Assembly: GCA_036971475.1 (NCBI GenBank)
Contig: JBAIZL010000003.1
Coordinates: 109,162,570-109,226,569 of the forward strand
Length of the DNA: 64,000 nucleotides
Reading direction: 5' to 3'
Source of the DNA: Prosapia bicincta
Taxonomy: Eukaryota > Arthropoda > Insecta > Hemiptera > Cercopidae
Position 1 is the stretch's first letter; each line of letters starts with the position of its first letter. Positions 46,401 through 59,555 of this stretch are shown here, piece after piece. Under the pieces are notes generated by a model. It saw nothing but the letters and a program-made list of their open reading frames with translations. It did no database searches and was not told where the DNA came from. Position numbers and translations under genes: made by a program.

Positions 46401-49400
46401 GCAATTAAGCCTCTTTACCAGGAATTACCAAAGACAAACTTGCTCAGAGAATGTTTACGCGGATGCACTCAAACCGTCACTGAGACCCCTTACTCGGCCA
46501 TACTTTATTTGCTTCCACACCTTACAATGTTGAGCCCTAAATGCTGTAATAGTTGCAATTAAGCCTCTTTACCAGGAATTACCAAAGACAAACTTGCTCA
46601 GAGAATGTTTACGCGGATGCACTCAAACCGTCACTGAGACCTCTTACTCGGCCATACTTTGTTTGCTTCCACACCTTACAATGTGGAGCCCTAGATGCTG
46701 TAATAGTAGCAATTAAGCCTCTTTACCAGGAATTACCAAAGTCTAACTTGCTCAGAGAATGTTTACCCGGATGCACTCAAACCGTCACTGAGACCTCTCA
46801 CTCGGCCATACTTTGTTTGCTTCCACACCTTACAATGTGGAGCCCTAGATGCTGTAATAGTTGCAATTAAGCCTCTTTACCAGGAATTACCAAAGATTAA
46901 CTTACTCAGAGAATGTTTACACGAAAGCACTCAAACCGTCACTGAGACCTCTTACTCGGCCATACTTTGTTTGCTTCCACACCTTACAATGTGGAGCCCT
47001 AGATGCTGTAATAGTAGCAATTAGGCCTCTTTACCAGGAATTACCAAAGAAAAACTTGCTCAGAGAATGTTTATGCGGATGCACTCAAACCATCACTGAG
47101 ACCTCTTACTCGGCCATACTTTGTTTTCTTCCACACCTTATAATGTGGAGCCCTAGATGCTGTAATAGTTGCAATTGAGCCTCTTTACCAGGAATTACCA
47201 AAGACTAACTTGCTCAGAGAATGTTTATGCGGATGCACTCAAACCGTCACTGAGACCTCCTACTCGGCCATACTTTGTTGGCTTCCAAACCGTACAATGT
47301 GAAGCCCTAGATGCTGTCATAGTTGCAATTAAGCCTCTTTACCAGGAATTACCAAAGACCAACTTGCTCAGAGAATGTTTACGCGGATGCACTCAAAGCG
47401 TCACTGAGAGGTTTTACTTTCTTGACTTCCAAACCTTAAAATGTGGAGCCCTAGATGCTGTAATAGTTGCAATTAAGCCTCTTTACCAGGAATTACCAAA
47501 GACTAACTTGCTCAGAGAATGTTTACGCGGATGCACTCAAAGCGTCACTGAGAGCTTTTACTTTCTTGACTTCCAAACCCTACAATGTGGAGCCCTAGAT
47601 GCTGTAATAGTTGCAATTAAGCCTCTTTACCAGGAATTACCAAAGACTAACTTGCTCAGAGAATGTTTACGCGGATGCACTCAAACCGTCACTGAGAGCT
47701 TTTACTCTGCCATACTTTGTTTGCTTCCAGACCTTACAATGCGGAGCCCTAGATGCTGTAATAGTAGCAATTAAGCCTCTTTACCAGGAATTACCAAAGA
47801 CTAACTTGCTCAGAGAATGTTTACACGAATGCGCTCAAACCGTTACTGAGAGCTTTTACTTTCTTGACTTGTAAACCTTACAATGTGGAGCTTTAGATGC
47901 TGTAATAGTTGCAATTAAGCCTCTTTACCAGGCGTTACCAAAGCCTAACTTGCTCAGAGAATGTTTACACGGATGCACTCAAAGCGTCCCTGAGAGCTTT
48001 TACTCGGCCATACTTTGTTTGCTTCCACACCTTACAATGCGGAGCCCTAGATGCTGTAATAGTAGCAATTAAGCCTCTTTACCAGGAATTACCAAAGACT
48101 AACTTGCTCAGACAATGTTTACACGAATGCACTCAAACCGTCACTGAGAGCTTTCACTCTGCAATACTTAGTTTGCTTCCACACCTTACAATGTGGAGCC
48201 CTAGATGCTGTAATAATTGCAATTAAGCCTCTTTACCAGGAATTACCAAAGACCAACTTGCTCAGAGAATGTTTATGCGGATGCACTCAAAGCGTCACTG
48301 AGAGCTTTTACTTTCTTGACTTCCAAACCTTACAATGTGGAGCCCTAGATGCTGTAATAGTAGCAATTAAGCCTCTTTACCAGGCATTACCAAAGACTAT
48401 CTTGCTCAGAGAATGTTTACGCGGATGCACTCAAAGCGTCACTGAGAGCTTTTACTTTCTTGACTTCCAAACCTTACAATGTGGAGCCCTAGATGCTGTA
48501 ATAGTTGCAATTAAGCCTCTTTACCAGGCATTACCAAAGACTATCTTGCTCAGAGAATGTTTACGCGGATGCACTAAAACCTTCACTGAGACCTCTTACT
48601 CGGCCATACTTTGTTTGCTTCCACACCTTACAATGTGGAGCCCTAGATGCTGTAATAGTTGCAATTAAGCCTCTTTACCAGGCATTACCAAAGACTATCT
48701 TGCTCAGAGAATGTTTACGCGGATGCACTAAAACCTTCACTGAGACCTCTTACTCGGCCATACTTTGTTTGCTTCCACACCTTACAATGTGGAGCCCTAG
48801 ATGCTGTAATAGTTGCAATTAAGCCTCTTTACCAGGAATTACCAAAGACTAACTTGCTCAGAGAATGTTTACGCGGATGCACTCAAACCGTCACTGAGAC
48901 CTCTTACTCGGCCATACTTTGTTTGCATCCACACCTTACAATGCGGAGCCCTAGATGCTGTAATAGTGGCAATTAAGCCTTTTTACCAGGAATTACCAAA
49001 GACTATCTTGTTCAGAGAATGTTTACGCGGATGCACTCAAACCGTCACTGAGACCTCTTACTCGGCCATACTTTGTTGGCTTCCAAACCTTACAATGCGG
49101 AGCCCTAGATTGCTGTAATAATAGCAATTAAGCCTCTTTACCAGGATTTACCAAAGACTAACTTTCTCAGAGAATGTTTACGCGGATGTACTCAAAGCGT
49201 CACTGAGAGCTTTTACTTTCTTGACTTCCAAACCTTACGATGTGGAGCCATAGATGCTGCAATAGTTGCAATTAAGCCTCTTTACCAGGAATTACCAAAG
49301 CCTAACTTGCTCAGAGAATGTTTACGTGGATGCACTCAAACCGTCACTGAGACCTCTTACTCGGCCATGCTTTGTTTGCTTACACACCATACAATGCGGA

Positions 49401-51214
49401 GCCCTAGATGCTGTAATAGTAGCAATTAAGCCTCTTTACCAGGAATTACCAAAGACTAACTTGCTCAGAGAATGTTTACGCGGTCGCACTCAAACCGTCA
49501 CTGAGAGCTTTTACTCTGCCATACTTTGTTGGCTTCCAAACCTTACAATGCGGAGCCCTAGATGCTGTAATAGTAGCAATTAAGCCTCTTTACCAGGAAT
49601 TACCAAAGACCAACTTGCTCAAAGAATGTTTACGCGGATGCACTCAAAGCGTCACTGAGAGGTTTTACTTTCTTGACTTCCAAACCTTAAAATGTGGAGC
49701 CCTAGATGCTGTAATAGTTGCAATTAAGCCTCTTTACCAGGAATTACCAAAGACCAACTTGCTCAGAGAATGTTTACACGGATGCACTAAAAGCGTCACT
49801 GAGAGCTTTTACTTTCTTGACTTCCAAACCTTACAATGTGGAGCCCTAGATGCTGTAATAGTTGCAATATAGCCTCTCTACCAGGAATTACCAATGCCTA
49901 ACTTGCTCAGAGAATGTTTACGCGGATGCACTCAAACCGTCATTGAGACCTCTTACTCGGCCATACTTTGTTGGCTTCCAAACCTTACAATGCGGAGCCC
50001 TAGATGCTGTAATAGTAGCAATTAAGCCTCTTTACCAGGAATTACCAAAGACTAACTTGCTCAGAGAATGTTTACGCGGATGCACTCAAACCGTCACCGA
50101 GACCTCTTACTCGGCCATACCTTGTTGGCTTCCAAACCTTACAATGCGGAGCTCTAGATGCTGTAATAGTTTCAATTAAGCCTCTTTACCAGGAATTACC
50201 AAAGACTAACTTGCTCAGAGAATGTTTACGCGGATGCACTCAAAGCGTCACTGAGAGCTTTTACTTTCTTGACTTCCAAACCTTACAATGTGGAGCCCTA
50301 GATGCTGTAATAGTTGCAATTAAGCCTCTTTACCAGGAATTACCAGAGACTAACTTGCTCAGAGAATGTTTACGCGGATGCACTCAAACCGTCACTGAGA
50401 GCTTTTACTCTGCCATACTTTGTTTGCTTCCACACCTTACAATGCGGAGCCCTAGATGCTGTAATAGTAGCAATTAAGCCTCTTTACCAGGAATTACCAA
50501 AGACTAACTTGCTCAGAGAATGTTTACACGAATGCGCTCAAACCGTCACTGAGAGCTTTTACTTTCTTGACTTGTAAACCTTACAATGTGGAGCTTTAGA
50601 TGCTGTAATAGTTGCAATTAAGCCTCTTTACCAGGAATTACCAAAGCCTAACTTGCTCAGAGAATGTTTACGCGGATGCACTCAAACCGTCACTGAGACC
50701 TCTTACTCGGCCATACTTTGTTTGCTTCCACACCTTACAATGCGGAGCCCTAGATGCTGTAATAGTAGCAATTAAGCCTCTTTACCAGGAATTACCAAAG
50801 ACTAACTTGCTCAGAGAATGTTTACGCGGATGCACTCAAACCGTCACTGAGACCTCTTACTCGGCCATACTTTGTTTGCTTCCACACTTTACAATGCGGA
50901 GCCCTAGATGCTGTAATAGTAGCAATTAAGCCTCTTTACCAGGAATTACCAAAAAACTAACTTGCGCAGAAAATGTTTACACGAATGCACTCAAACCGTC
51001 ACTGAGAGCTTTCACTCTGCAATACTTTGTTTGCTTCCACACCTTACAATGTGGAGCCCTAGATGCTGAAATAGTTGCAATTAAGCCTCTTTACCAGGAA
51101 TTACCAAAGACCAACTTGCTCAGAGAATGTTTACGCGGATGCACTCAAAGCGTCACTGAGAGCTTTTACTTTCTTGACTTCCAAACCTTACAATGTGGAG
51201 CCCTAGATGCTGTA

Positions 51215-51946
51215 ATGGTTGCAATTAAGCCTCTTTACCAGGAATTACCAAAGACTATCTTGCTCAGAGAATGTTTACGCGGATGCACTCAAAGCGTCAC
51301 TGAGAGCTTTTACTTTCTTGACTTCCAAACCTTACAATGTGGAGCCCTAGATGCTGTAATGGTTGCAATTAAGCCTCTTTACCAGGAATTACCAAAAACT
51401 AACTTGCTCAGAGAATGTTTACGCGGATGCACTCAAAGCGTCACTGAGAGCTTTTACTTTCTTGACTTCCAAACCTTACAATGTGGAGCCCTAGATGCTG
51501 TAATGGTTGCAATTAAGCCTCTTTACCAGGAATTACCAAAGACCAACTTGCTCAGAGAATGTTTACGCGGATGCACTCAAAGCGTCACTGAGAGCTTTTA
51601 CTTTCTTGACTTCCAAACCTTACAATGTGGAGCCCTAGATGCTGTAATGGTTGCAATTAAGCCTCTTTACCAGGAATTACCAAAGACCAACTTGCTCAGA
51701 GAATGTTTACGCGGATGCACTCAAAGCGTCACTGAGAGCTTTTACTTTCTTGACTTCCAAACCTTACAATGCGGAGCCCTAGATGCTGTAATGGTTGCAA
51801 TTAAGCCTCTTTACCAGGAATTACCAAAGACTATCTGGCTCAGAGAATGTTTACGCGGATGCACTCAAACCGTCACTGAGACCTCTTACTCGGCCATACT
51901 TTGTTGGCTTCCAAACCTTACAATGCGGAGCCCTAGATTGCTGTAA
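51215..51946 (+). other. ATG-started repeat-derived frame from 144-bp units, copy 1 (243 codons)
   Basis: In the 144-bp variant the unit is 48 codons, so successive units stay in one frame. From ATG at 51215 the frame reads MVAIKPLYQELPKT, then repeats of LLRECLRGCTQSVTESF, YFLDFQTLQCGALDAV. It runs through about four and a half variant units into a 154-bp unit, where it ends at TAA. The open frame extends upstream to 51116 without ATG. Cysteines and short hydrophobic stretches recur, with no known domain and no promoter or splice evidence. I regard it as an open frame of uncertain expression and not a supported gene. Confidence 0.3.
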
Positions 51947-53292
51947 TAATAGCAATTAAGCCTCTTTACCAGGATTTACCAAAGACTAACTTTCTCAGAG
52001 AATGTTTAGGCGGATGTACTCAAAGCGTCACTGAGAGCTTTTACTTTCTTGACTTCCAAACCTTACGATGTGGAGCCCTAGATGCTGTAATAGTAGCAAT
52101 TAAGCCTCTTTACCAGGAATTACCAAAGACTAACTTGCTCAGAGAATGTTTACGCGGATGCACTCAAACCGTCACCGAGACCTCTTACTCGGCCATACCT
52201 TGTTGGCTTCCAAACCTTACAATGCGGAGCTCTAGATGCTGTAATAGTTTCAATTAAGCCTCTTTACCAGGAATTACCAAAGACTAACTTGCTCAGAGAA
52301 TGTTTACGCGGATGCACTCAAAGCGTCACTGAGAGCTTTTACTTTCTTGACTTCCAAACCTTACAATGTGGAGCCCTAGATGCTGTAATAGTTGCAATTA
52401 AGCCTCTTTACCAGGAATTACCAGAGACTAACTTGCTCAGAGAATGTTTACGCGGATGCACTCAAACCGTCACTGAGAGCTTTTACTCTGCCATACTTTG
52501 TTTGCTTCCACACCTTACAATGCGGAGCCCTAGATGCTGTAATAGTAGCAATTAAGCCTCTTTACCAGGAATTACCAAAGACTAACTTGCTCAGAGAATG
52601 TTTACACGAATGCGCTCAAACCGTCACTGAGAGCTTTTACTTTCTTGACTTGTAAACCTTACAATGTGGAGCTTTAGATGCTGTAATAGTTGCAATTAAG
52701 CCTCTTTACCAGGAATTACCAAAGCCTAACTTGCTCAGAGAATGTTTACGCGGATGCACTCAAACCGTCACTGAGACCTCTTACTCGGCCATACTTTGTT
52801 TGCTTCCACACCTTACAATGCGGAGCCCTAGATGCTGTAATAGTAGCAATTAAGCCTCTTTACCAGGAATTACCAAAGACTAACTTGCTCAGAGAATGTT
52901 TACGCGGATGCACTCAAACCGTCACTGAGACCTCTTACTCGGCCATACTTTGTTTGCTTCCACACTTTACAATGCGGAGCCCTAGATGCTGTAATAGTAG
53001 CAATTAAGCCTCTTTACCAGGAATTACCAAAAAACTAACTTGCGCAGAAAATGTTTACACGAATGCACTCAAACCGTCACTGAGAGCTTTCACTCTGCAA
53101 TACTTTGTTTGCTTCCACACCTTACAATGTGGAGCCCTAGATGCTGAAATAGTTGCAATTAAGCCTCTTTACCAGGAATTACCAAAGACCAACTTGCTCA
53201 GAGAATGTTTACGCGGATGCACTCAAAGCGTCACTGAGAGCTTTTACTTTCTTGACTTCCAAACCTTACAATGTGGAGCCCTAGATGCTGTA

Positions 53293-54024
53293 ATGGTTGC
53301 AATTAAGCCTCTTTACCAGGAATTACCAAAGACTATCTTGCTCAGAGAATGTTTACGCGGATGCACTCAAAGCGTCACTGAGAGCTTTTACTTTCTTGAC
53401 TTCCAAACCTTACAATGTGGAGCCCTAGATGCTGTAATGGTTGCAATTAAGCCTCTTTACCAGGAATTACCAAAAACTAACTTGCTCAGAGAATGTTTAC
53501 GCGGATGCACTCAAAGCGTCACTGAGAGCTTTTACTTTCTTGACTTCCAAACCTTACAATGTGGAGCCCTAGATGCTGTAATGGTTGCAATTAAGCCTCT
53601 TTACCAGGAATTACCAAAGACCAACTTGCTCAGAGAATGTTTACGCGGATGCACTCAAAGCGTCACTGAGAGCTTTTACTTTCTTGACTTCCAAACCTTA
53701 CAATGTGGAGCCCTAGATGCTGTAATGGTTGCAATTAAGCCTCTTTACCAGGAATTACCAAAGACCAACTTGCTCAGAGAATGTTTACGCGGATGCACTC
53801 AAAGCGTCACTGAGAGCTTTTACTTTCTTGACTTCCAAACCTTACAATGCGGAGCCCTAGATGCTGTAATGGTTGCAATTAAGCCTCTTTACCAGGAATT
53901 ACCAAAGACTATCTTGCTCAGAGAATGTTTACGCGGATGCACTCAAACCGTCACTGAGACCTCTTACTCGGCCATACTTTGTTGGCTTCCAAACCTTACA
54001 ATGCGGAGCCCTAGATTGCTGTAA
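53293..54024 (+). other. ATG-started repeat-derived frame, copy 2
   Basis: Duplicate of the frame at 51215-51946 through the 2078-bp tandem duplication. The only residue change noticed is Ile for Trp in the last unit. Confidence 0.3.
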
Positions 54025-57000
54025 TAATAGCAATTAAGCCTCTTTACCAGGATTTACCAAAGACTAACTTTCTCAGAGAATGTTTAGGCGGATGTACTCA
54101 AAGCGTCACTGAGAGCTTTTACTTTCTTGACTTCCAAACCTTACGATGTGGAGCCATAGATGCTGTAATAGTTGCAATTAAGCCTCTTTACCAGGAATTA
54201 CCAAAGCCTAACTTGCTCAGAGAATGTTTACGTGGATGCACTCAAACCGTCACTGAGACCTCTTACTCGGCCATGCTTTGTTTGCTTACACACCATACAA
54301 TGCGGAGCCCTAGATGCTGTAATAGTAGCAATTAAGCCTCTTTACCAGGAATTACCAAAGACCAACTTGCTCAGAGAATGTTTACGCGGATGCACTCAAA
54401 GCGTCACTGAGAGGTTTTACTTTCTTGACTTCCAAACCTTAAAATGTGAAGCCCTAGATGCTGTAATAGTTGCAATTAAGCCTCTTTGCCAGGAATTACC
54501 AAAGACCAACTTGCTCAGAGAATGTTTACGCGGATGCACTCAAAGCGTCACTGAGAGCTTTTACTTTCTTGACTTCCAAACCTTACAATGTGGAGCCCTA
54601 GATGCTGTAATAGTTGCAATATAGCCTCTTTACCAGGAATTACCAATGCCTAACTTGCTCAGAGAATGTTTACGCGGATGCACTCAAACCATCATTGAGA
54701 CCTCTTACTCGGCCATACTTTGTTGGCTTCCAAACCTTACAATGCGGAGCCCTAGATGCTGTAATAGTAGCAATTAAGCCTCTTTACCAGGAATTACCAA
54801 AGATTAACTTGCTCAGAGAATGTTTACGCGGATGCACTCAAACCGTCACCGAGACCTCTTACTCGGCCATACCTTGTTGGCTTCCAAACCTTACAATGCG
54901 GTGCTCTAGATGCTGTAATAGTTTCAATTAAGCCTCTTTACCAGGAATTACCAAAGACTAACTTGCTCAGAGAATGTTTACGCGGATGCACTCAAAGCGT
55001 CACTGAGAGCTTTTACTTTCTTGACTTCCAAACCTTACAATGTGGAGCCCTAGATGCTGTAATAGTTGCAATTAAGCCTCTTTACCAGGAATTACCAAAG
55101 ACTAACTTGCTCAGAGAATGTTTACGCGGATGCACTCAAAGCGTCACTGAGAGCTTTTACTTTCTTGACTTCCAAACCCTACAATGTGGAGCCCTAGATG
55201 CTGTAATAGTTGCAATTAAGCCTCTTTACCAGGAATTACCAAAGACTAACTTGCTCAGAGAATGTTTACGCGGATGCACTCAAACCGTCACTGAGAGCTT
55301 TTACTCTGCCATACTTTGTTTGCTTCCAGACCTTACAATGCGGAGCCCTAGATGCTGTAATAGTAGCAATTAAGCCTCTTTACCAGGAATTACCAAAGAC
55401 TAACTTGCTCAGAGAATGTTTACACGAATGCGCTCAAACCGTTACTGAGAGCTTTTACTTTCTTGACTTGTAAACCTTACAATGTGGAGCTTTAGATGCT
55501 GTAATAGTTGCAATTAAGCCTCTTTACCAGGCATTACCAAAGCCTAACTTGCTCAGAGAATGTTTACACGGATGCACTCAAAGCGTCCCTGAGAGCTTTT
55601 ACTCGGCCATACTTTGTTTGCTTCCACACCTTACAATGCGGAGCCCTAGATGCTGTAATAGTAGCAATTAAGCCTCTTTACCAGGAATTACCAAAGACTA
55701 ACTTGCTCAGAGAATGTTTACGCGGATGCACTCAAACCGTCACTGAGACCTCTTACTCGGCCATACTTTGTTTGCTTCCACACCTTACAATGCGGAGCCC
55801 TAGATGCTGTAATAGTAGCAATTAAGCCTCTTTACCAGGAATTACCAAAGACTAACTTGCTCAGACAATGTTTACACGAATGCACTCAAACCGTCACTGA
55901 GAGCTTTCACTCTGCAATACTTAGTTTGCTTCCACACCTTACAATGTGGAGCCCTAGATGCTGTAATAATTGCAATTAAGCCTCTTTACCAGGAATTACC
56001 AAAGACCAACTTGCTCAGAGAATGTTTATGCGGATGCACTCAAAGCGTCACTGAGAGCTTTTACTTTCTTGACTTCCAAACCTTACAATGTGGAGCCCTA
56101 GATGCTGTAATAGTAGCAATTAAGCCTCTTTACCAGGCATTACCAAAGACTATCTTGCTCAGAGAATGTTTACGCGGATGCACTCAAAGCGTCACTGAGA
56201 GCTTTTACTTTCTTGACTTCCAAACCTTACAATGTGGAGCCCTAGATGCTGTAATAGTTGCAATTAAGCCTCTTTACCAGGCATTACCAAAGACTATCTT
56301 GCTCAGAGAATGTTTACGCGGATGCACTCAAACCGTCACTGAGACCTCTTACTCGGCCATACTTTGTTTGCATCCACACCTTACAATGCGGAGCCCTAGA
56401 TGCTGTAATAGTGGCAATTAAGCCTTTTTACCAGGAATTACCAAAGACTATCTTGTTCAGAGAATGTTTACGCGGATGCACTCAAACCGTCACTGAGACC
56501 TCTTACTCGGCCATACTTTGTTTGCATCCACACCTTACAATGCGGAGCCCTAGATGCTGTAATAGTTGCAATTAAGCCTCTTTACCAGGCATTACCAAAG
56601 ACTATCTTGTTCAGAGAATGTTTACGCGGATGCACTCAAACCGTCACTGAGACCTCTTACTCGGCCATACTTTGTTTGCATCCACACCTTACAATGCGGA
56701 GCCCTAGATGCTGTAATAGTTGCAATTAAGCCTCTTTACCAGGCATTACCAAAGACTATCTTGCTCAGAGAATGTTTACGCGGATGCACTCAAACCGTCA
56801 CTGAGACCTCTTACTCGGCCATACTTTGTTTGCATCCACACCTTACAATGCGGAGCCCTAGATGCTGTAATAGTGGCAATTAAGCCTTTTTACCAGGAAT
56901 TACCAAAGACTATCTTGTTCAGAGAATGTTTACGCGGATGCACTCAAACCGTCACTGAGACCTCTTACTCGGCCATACTTTGTTGGCTTCCAAACCTTAC

Positions 57001-58823
57001 AATGCGGAGCCCTAGATTGCTGTAATAATAGCAATTAAGCCTCTTTACCAGGATTTACCAAAGACTAACTTTCTCAGAGAATGTTTACGCGGATGTACTC
57101 AAAGCGTCACTGAGAGCTTTTACTTTCTTGACTTCCAAACCTTACGATGTGGAGCCATAGATGCTGCAATAGTTGCAATTAAGCCTCTTTACCAGGAATT
57201 ACCAAAGCCTAACTTGCTCAGAGAATGTTTACGTGGATGCACTCAAACCGTCACTGAGACCTCTTACTCGGCCATGCTTTGATTGCTTACACACCATACA
57301 ATGCGGAGCCCTAGATGCTGTAATAGTAGCAATTAAGCCTCTTTACCAGGAATTACCAAAGACTAACTTGCTCAGAGAATGTTTACGCGGTCGCACTCAA
57401 ACCGTCACTGAGAGCTTTTACTCTGCCATACTTTGTTGGCTTCCAAACCTTACAATGCGGAGCCCTAGATGCTGTAATAGTAGCAATTAAGCCTCTTTAC
57501 CAGGAATTACCAAAGACCAACTTGCTCAAAGAATGTTTACGCGGATGCACTCAAAGCGTCACTGAGAGGTTTTACTTTCTTGACTTCCAAACCTTAAAAT
57601 GTGGAGCCCTAGATGCTGTAATAGTTGCAATTAAGCCTCTTTACCAGGAATTACCAAAGACCAACTTGCTCAGAGAATGTTTACACGGATGCACTAAAAG
57701 CGTCACTGAGAGCTTTTACTTTCTTGACTTCCAAACCTTACAATGTGGAGCCCTAGATGCTGTAATAGTTGCAATATAGCCTCTCTACCAGGAATTACCA
57801 ATGCCTAACTTGCTCAGAGAATGTTTACGCGGATGCACTCAAACCGTCATTGAGACCTCTTACTCGGACATACTTTGTTGGCTTCCAAACCTTACAATGC
57901 GGAGCCCTAGATGCTGTAATAGTAGCAATTAAGCCTCTTTACCAGGAATTACCAAAGACTAACTTGCTCAGAGAATGTTTACGCGGATGCACTCAAACCG
58001 TCACCGAGACCTCTTACTCGGCCATACCTTGTTGGCTTCCAAACCTTACAATGCGGAGCTCTAGATGCTGTAATAGTTTCAATTAAGCCTCTTTACCAGG
58101 AATTACCAAAGACTAACTTGCTCAGAGAATGTTTACGCGGATGCACTCGAAGCGTCACTGAGAGCTTTTACTTTCTTGACTTCCAAACCTTACAATGTGG
58201 AGCCCTAGATGCTGTAATAGTTGCAATTAAGCCTCTTTACCAGGAATTACCAGAGACTAACTTGCTCAGAGAATGTTTACGCGGATGCACTCAAACCGTC
58301 ACTGAGAGCTTTTACTCTGCCATACTTTGTTTGCTTCCACACCTTACAATGCGGAGCCCTAGATGCTGTAATAGTAGCAATTAAGCCTCTTTACCAGGAA
58401 TTACCAAAGACTAACTTGCTCAGAGAATGTTTACGCGGATGCACTCAAACCGTCACTGAGACCTCTTACTCGGCCATACTTTGTTTGCTTCCACACTTTA
58501 CAATGCGGAGCCCTAGATGCTGTAATAGTAGCAATTAAGCCTCTTTACCATGAATTACCAAAAAACTAACTTGCGCAGAAAATGTTTACACGAAAGCACT
58601 CAAACCGTCACTGAGAGCTTTCACTCTGCAATACTTTGTTTGCTTCCACACCTTACAATGTGGAGCCCTAGATGCTGTAATAGTTGCAATTAAGCCTCTT
58701 TACCAGGAATTACCAAAGACCAACTTGCTCAGAGAATGTTTACGCGGATGCACTCAAAGCGTCACTGAGAGCTTTTACTTTCTTGACTTCCAAACCTTAC
58801 AATGTGGAGCCCTAGATGCTGTA

Positions 58824-59555
58824 ATGGTTGCAATTAAGCCTCTTTACCAGGAATTACCAAAGACTATCTTGCTCAGAGAATGTTTACGCGGATGCACTCA
58901 AAGCGTCACTGAGAGCTTTTACTTTCTTGACTTCCAAACCTTACAATGTGGAGCCCTAGATGCTGTAATGGTTGCAATTAAGCCTCTTTACCAGGAATTA
59001 CCAAAAACTAACTTGCTCAGAGAATGTTTACGCGGATGCACTCAAAGCGTCACTGAGAGCTTTTACTTTCTTGACTTCCAAACCTTACAATGTGGAGCCC
59101 TAGATGCTGTAATGGTTGCAATTAAGCCTCTTTACCAGGAATTACCAAAGACCAACTTGCTCAGAGAATGTTTACGCGGATGCACTCAAAGCGTCACTGA
59201 GAGCTTTTACTTTCTTGACTTCCAAACCTTACAATGTGGAGCCCTAGATGCTGTAATGGTTGCAATTAAGCCTCTTTACCAGGAATTACCAAAGACCAAC
59301 TTGCTCAGAGAATGTTTACGCGGATGCACTCAAAGCGTCACTGAGAGCTTTTACTTTCTTGACTTCCAAACCTTACAATGCGGAGCCCTAGATGCTGTAA
59401 TGGTTGCAATTAAGCCTCTTTACCAGGAATTACCAAAGACTATCTTGCTCAGAGAATGTTTACGCGGATGCACTCAAACCGTCACTGAGACCTCTTACTC
59501 GGCCATACTTTGTTGGCTTCCAAACCTTACAATGCGGAGCCCTAGATTGCTGTAA
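58824..59555 (+). other. ATG-started repeat-derived frame, copy 3
   Basis: Third copy, 5531 bases after copy 2, with the same translation as copy 2. Three intact copies follow from recent duplication and do not by themselves show selection. Confidence 0.3.

Larger units (their letters stand above)
50000..54155 (+). repeat. 2078-bp tandem duplication in satellite D
   Basis: Every feature from about 50000 to 52077 recurs 2078 bases later (50211 and 52289, 50314 and 52392, 50612 and 52690, 51116 and 53194). I noticed only isolated differences, such as CTATCTGGCTC at about 51832 against CTATCTTGCTC in copy 2. The copies part at about 52077, where CCATAG is replaced by CCCTAG. Confidence 0.9.
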
